Made by a program: the position numbers and the translations under genes. Under the pieces are notes generated by a model. It was not told the DNA's origin, did no database searches, and saw only the letters and a program-made list of their open reading frames with translations. Of a stretch of DNA of 64,000 nucleotides, positions 62,326 through 64,000 are shown in pieces (the stretch's first letter is position 1; each line of letters begins with the position of its first letter). The stretch comes from Tabrizicola sp. (GTDB taxonomy: Bacteria; Pseudomonadota; Alphaproteobacteria; Rhodobacterales; Rhodobacteraceae): NCBI RefSeq assembly GCF_022842145.1, contig NZ_JALHQD010000002.1, forward strand, positions 310,001 to 374,000, read 5' to 3'.

Positions 62326-64000
62326 CTAGTTCGTGATCGCGTCGCCGCGCACCGCCTGCGACCGGCGGTGCACAAGTTGCAGGACCTTGCGTTCCAGCCA
62401 GAGGTAGACGCGGGAGGCCGCGATGCCGGCGAGGATGGCTACGAAGAAGCCGGTCCAGGGCATCTCTTGTCCGAAGGCCTTACCCACCAGAGCCATCGCC
62501 GGATAGTGCGTCAGGTAGATGAACATCGAGGTTCCGGCGATCTCGGACACCGCGATCTTCACCTGCGAAGGCACGGGGATCGTGCGCACGAAGATCACCA
62601 GGGCGCCGGCGACGGTGATGTAAGCCGCAGCCGAAGTCAGGCCGAAATAGTAGGGGACCCAGGTCACGCACAGCACGAAGACCAGGATCTGCGCGCGCAG
62701 GTCTTTTGCCGAAGCGATGACCATGCCAAGCGCGAAACACCAGCCATAGTGCCAGGGCGTGCGATGAAAGTTGTAGTCGCCGTCAAAGTTCGCCTCGATC
62801 ACCATGTCCACGGCGACGATAAGGGCGAAGTACGCAAGCGAACTGGCCAGCGGACTGCGCTGGAACGCGGCCCGCACCTGGGGGATTGAGAGCATCACGA
62901 TGGTGAACAGCATCATCTGGATGAAGATCTCGATGAAGTAGAACGACGAGCCGGTGATCGTCGCTGGCACCTGGTAGTTCGAGATCAGCAGCAGGGACGG
63001 AAGCTCGAAGTTGCGGGAGACGAGTTCCAGGACGGCGTCCATCAGGACGGTCGGGATCGCGAGAGCGATGATCGTGCCCCAGAGCGTCTTCACGCTGCCT
63101 GAACGGATGATCTCTGGCAACTGGAAGCGGGCGACGGAATAGCCCGCAAGGATGTACAGGAAATAGGCCGCGCCCCAGTTGCTGCTGTAGCTGAAGGCCC
63201 CGGCGTGCAGCCCGATAATGCAGATCATGAAGAAGGCCCGTGTCAGGGTGACCGTCTCCAGGCTTCGCCAGGTCGACTTGTCGCTTTTCTCTACATGATG
63301 CTGCAGGTCTGTGGTGCTGAGCTTTTCCCATTCGTCGGGCAGCGCGCCGAAGTGGCGCTCGAAGGAGAGGGAGAACTGGATGTAGTGGAGTGAATCGCCG
63401 CCCAGCGATTCAAACGTGTCGTCGGGCTGGATCTCTTGTCCTGGAAACTCGAACTGGAAGAGCGAGAAGACATCGCTGATCTTGTCCGAGCCTTTGGTAG
63501 CCTTGACGGGTTCCGCCAATTGCTGTTCGGCGAACATCTCCGCAAGCTTGCGGCGCTGGACTTTGCCGGTGCCGGTGACCGGCAGGGCATCGACGGTCAT
63601 GACATGAAGCGCGCTGCCAGCGGCAATGCCCATGTCCTGAAGGGCTGCGGCTGCGGCGGTCTTCAGCTTTTCGGTCTTGATCGCCTGACCGACGACCGCG
63701 ACCAGAATGCCATCGCCACGCTGGGCATCCGGGACCTTGGCCACGGCAATCGGCGCGGCCTCGCCGATGCGGGCGCGAATCCGTTCTTCCAGCTGGTCGG
63801 GCACGACCTTCTGGCCGCCGCAGTTGATCAGATCGTCGGCGCGGCCGTCGAAGAAAAGATAGCCGTCCTGCAGGTGGCCAAGGTCATTGGTCTGCAGCCA
63901 GCCCTCGGCGTCAGTCAGGTCGTGCAACCCGTCGGCGTCGATCCGCGACCGGGCGACCTGGGGGCCGCGGATGCGGATGCGACCGTCCGGGGCAAGGGCG
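62326..64000 (-). CDS. Adenylation-carrier-acyltransferase 3 fusion (N-terminus outside the window)
   Basis: Reading leftwards from the window edge, the frame is open throughout and has no start. It holds the C-terminal part of an ANL adenylation domain (LAPDGRIRIRGPQVA, NDLGHLQDGYLFFDGRADD, then the A10-type PVTGTGKVQRRKL near 63555-63590 with the catalytic Lys). A carrier-protein domain follows with its phosphopantetheine Ser in FESLGGDSLHY (near 63380-63410). The C-terminal ~360 residues contain about ten transmembrane helices of acyltransferase-3 type (ITGSSFYFIEIFIQMMLFTI; YLTHYPAMALVGKAF near the end). The substrate is unknown. Confidence 0.85.
   Translation of the reverse strand, partial: ALAPDGRIRIRGPQVARSRIDADGLHDLTDAEGWLQTNDLGHLQDGYLFFDGRADDLINCGGQKVVPDQLEERIRARIGEAAPIAVAKVPDAQRGDGILVAVVGQAIKTEKLKTAAAAALQDMGIAAGSALHVMTVDALPVTGTGKVQRRKLAEMFAEQQLAEPVKATKGSDKISDVFSLFQFEFPGQEIQPDDTFESLGGDSLHYIQFSLSFERHFGALPDEWEKLSTTDLQHHVEKSDKSTWRSLETVTLTRAFFMICIIGLHAGAFSYSSNWGAAYFLYILAGYSVARFQLPEIIRSGSVKTLWGTIIALAIPTVLMDAVLELVSRNFELPSLLLISNYQVPATITGSSFYFIEIFIQMMLFTIVMLSIPQVRAAFQRSPLASSLAYFALIVAVDMVIEANFDGDYNFHRTPWHYGWCFALGMVIASAKDLRAQILVFVLCVTWVPYYFGLTSAAAYITVAGALVIFVRTIPVPSQVKIAVSEIAGTSMFIYLTHYPAMALVGKAFGQEMPWTGFFVAILAGIAASRVYLWLERKVLQLVHRRSQAVRGDAITN

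Overview
The window is high-GC, densely coded bacterial DNA that looks like a chromosome segment of an alphaproteobacterium of the order Rhodobacterales (a Rhodobacter/Paracoccus-like family). The evidence is an FdVI-type [2Fe-2S] ferredoxin, the short prolyl-tRNA synthetase, the psd-pssA pair followed by a Rhodobacter-type PmtA, RpoH downstream of RluD, the order perM-hda-ppk, and alphaproteobacterial LexA boxes of the form GTTC-N7-GTTC. I saw no rRNA, convincing tRNA, CRISPR array, insertion sequence or prophage.

Layout. 1-7,250: the edge of a GST gene, an exported EF-hand protein, rpiA, glutathione reductase, the hflK-hflC-DUF2065 operon and a Do-type periplasmic protease. 7,250-14,970: housekeeping genes (ferredoxin, aspartate aminotransferase, sdhE, a MarR regulator, NUDIX hydrolase, exported glutathione peroxidase, deacetylase, thpR) plus an SOS-controlled fragment of DnaE2. 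15,000-23,030: a surface-glycan block with neuB, two RgpF-like genes, neuC, two tandem Kdo-transferase-like (GT30) genes and a convergent neuA. This makes a CMP-nonulosonate such as CMP-Neu5Ac and probably attaches it to LPS or capsule. 23,050-29,910: a PotABCD-type ABC transporter bracketed by two amidase-signature hydrolases. 29,980-36,010: a hybrid histidine kinase, a DUF6476 gene and rluD that start head to head, then yjhX and kup with structured noncoding stretches. 36,190-43,350: rpoH, the phospholipid genes psd-pssA-pmtA, a Gfo/Idh/MocA oxidoreductase, pepF and small genes. 43,600-51,610: SOS-controlled mmcB, ppk, hda, an AI-2E-family exporter, a PepSY/cytochrome b561/membrane-LuxR operon and an orphan pair of sugar-ABC permeases. 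51,800-57,970: proS, an aldo/keto reductase, ThuA, a hemolysin III family protein, an MDR oxidoreductase, a DUF1194 protein and a 43-residue Lys-rich protein. 58,330-64,000: a low-GC DUF3578-HNH (type IV-like) restriction gene, parE, an NAD-dependent epimerase, and at the right edge a gene fusing an adenylation domain, a carrier protein and a membrane acyltransferase.

The items most worth following up are: (i) the adenylation-carrier-acyltransferase-3 fusion, a possible one-protein analogue of the Dlt system; (ii) GT30 enzymes as candidate sialyl/nonulosonate transferases; (iii) an OB-fold-only DnaE2 remnant whose SOS box overlaps the -10 element directly at the start codon; (iv) a two-hairpin repeat found twice, with compensatory base changes, between convergent genes where both reverse-strand partners end in TAG; (v) the laterally acquired DUF3578-HNH nuclease next to two further repeat families.
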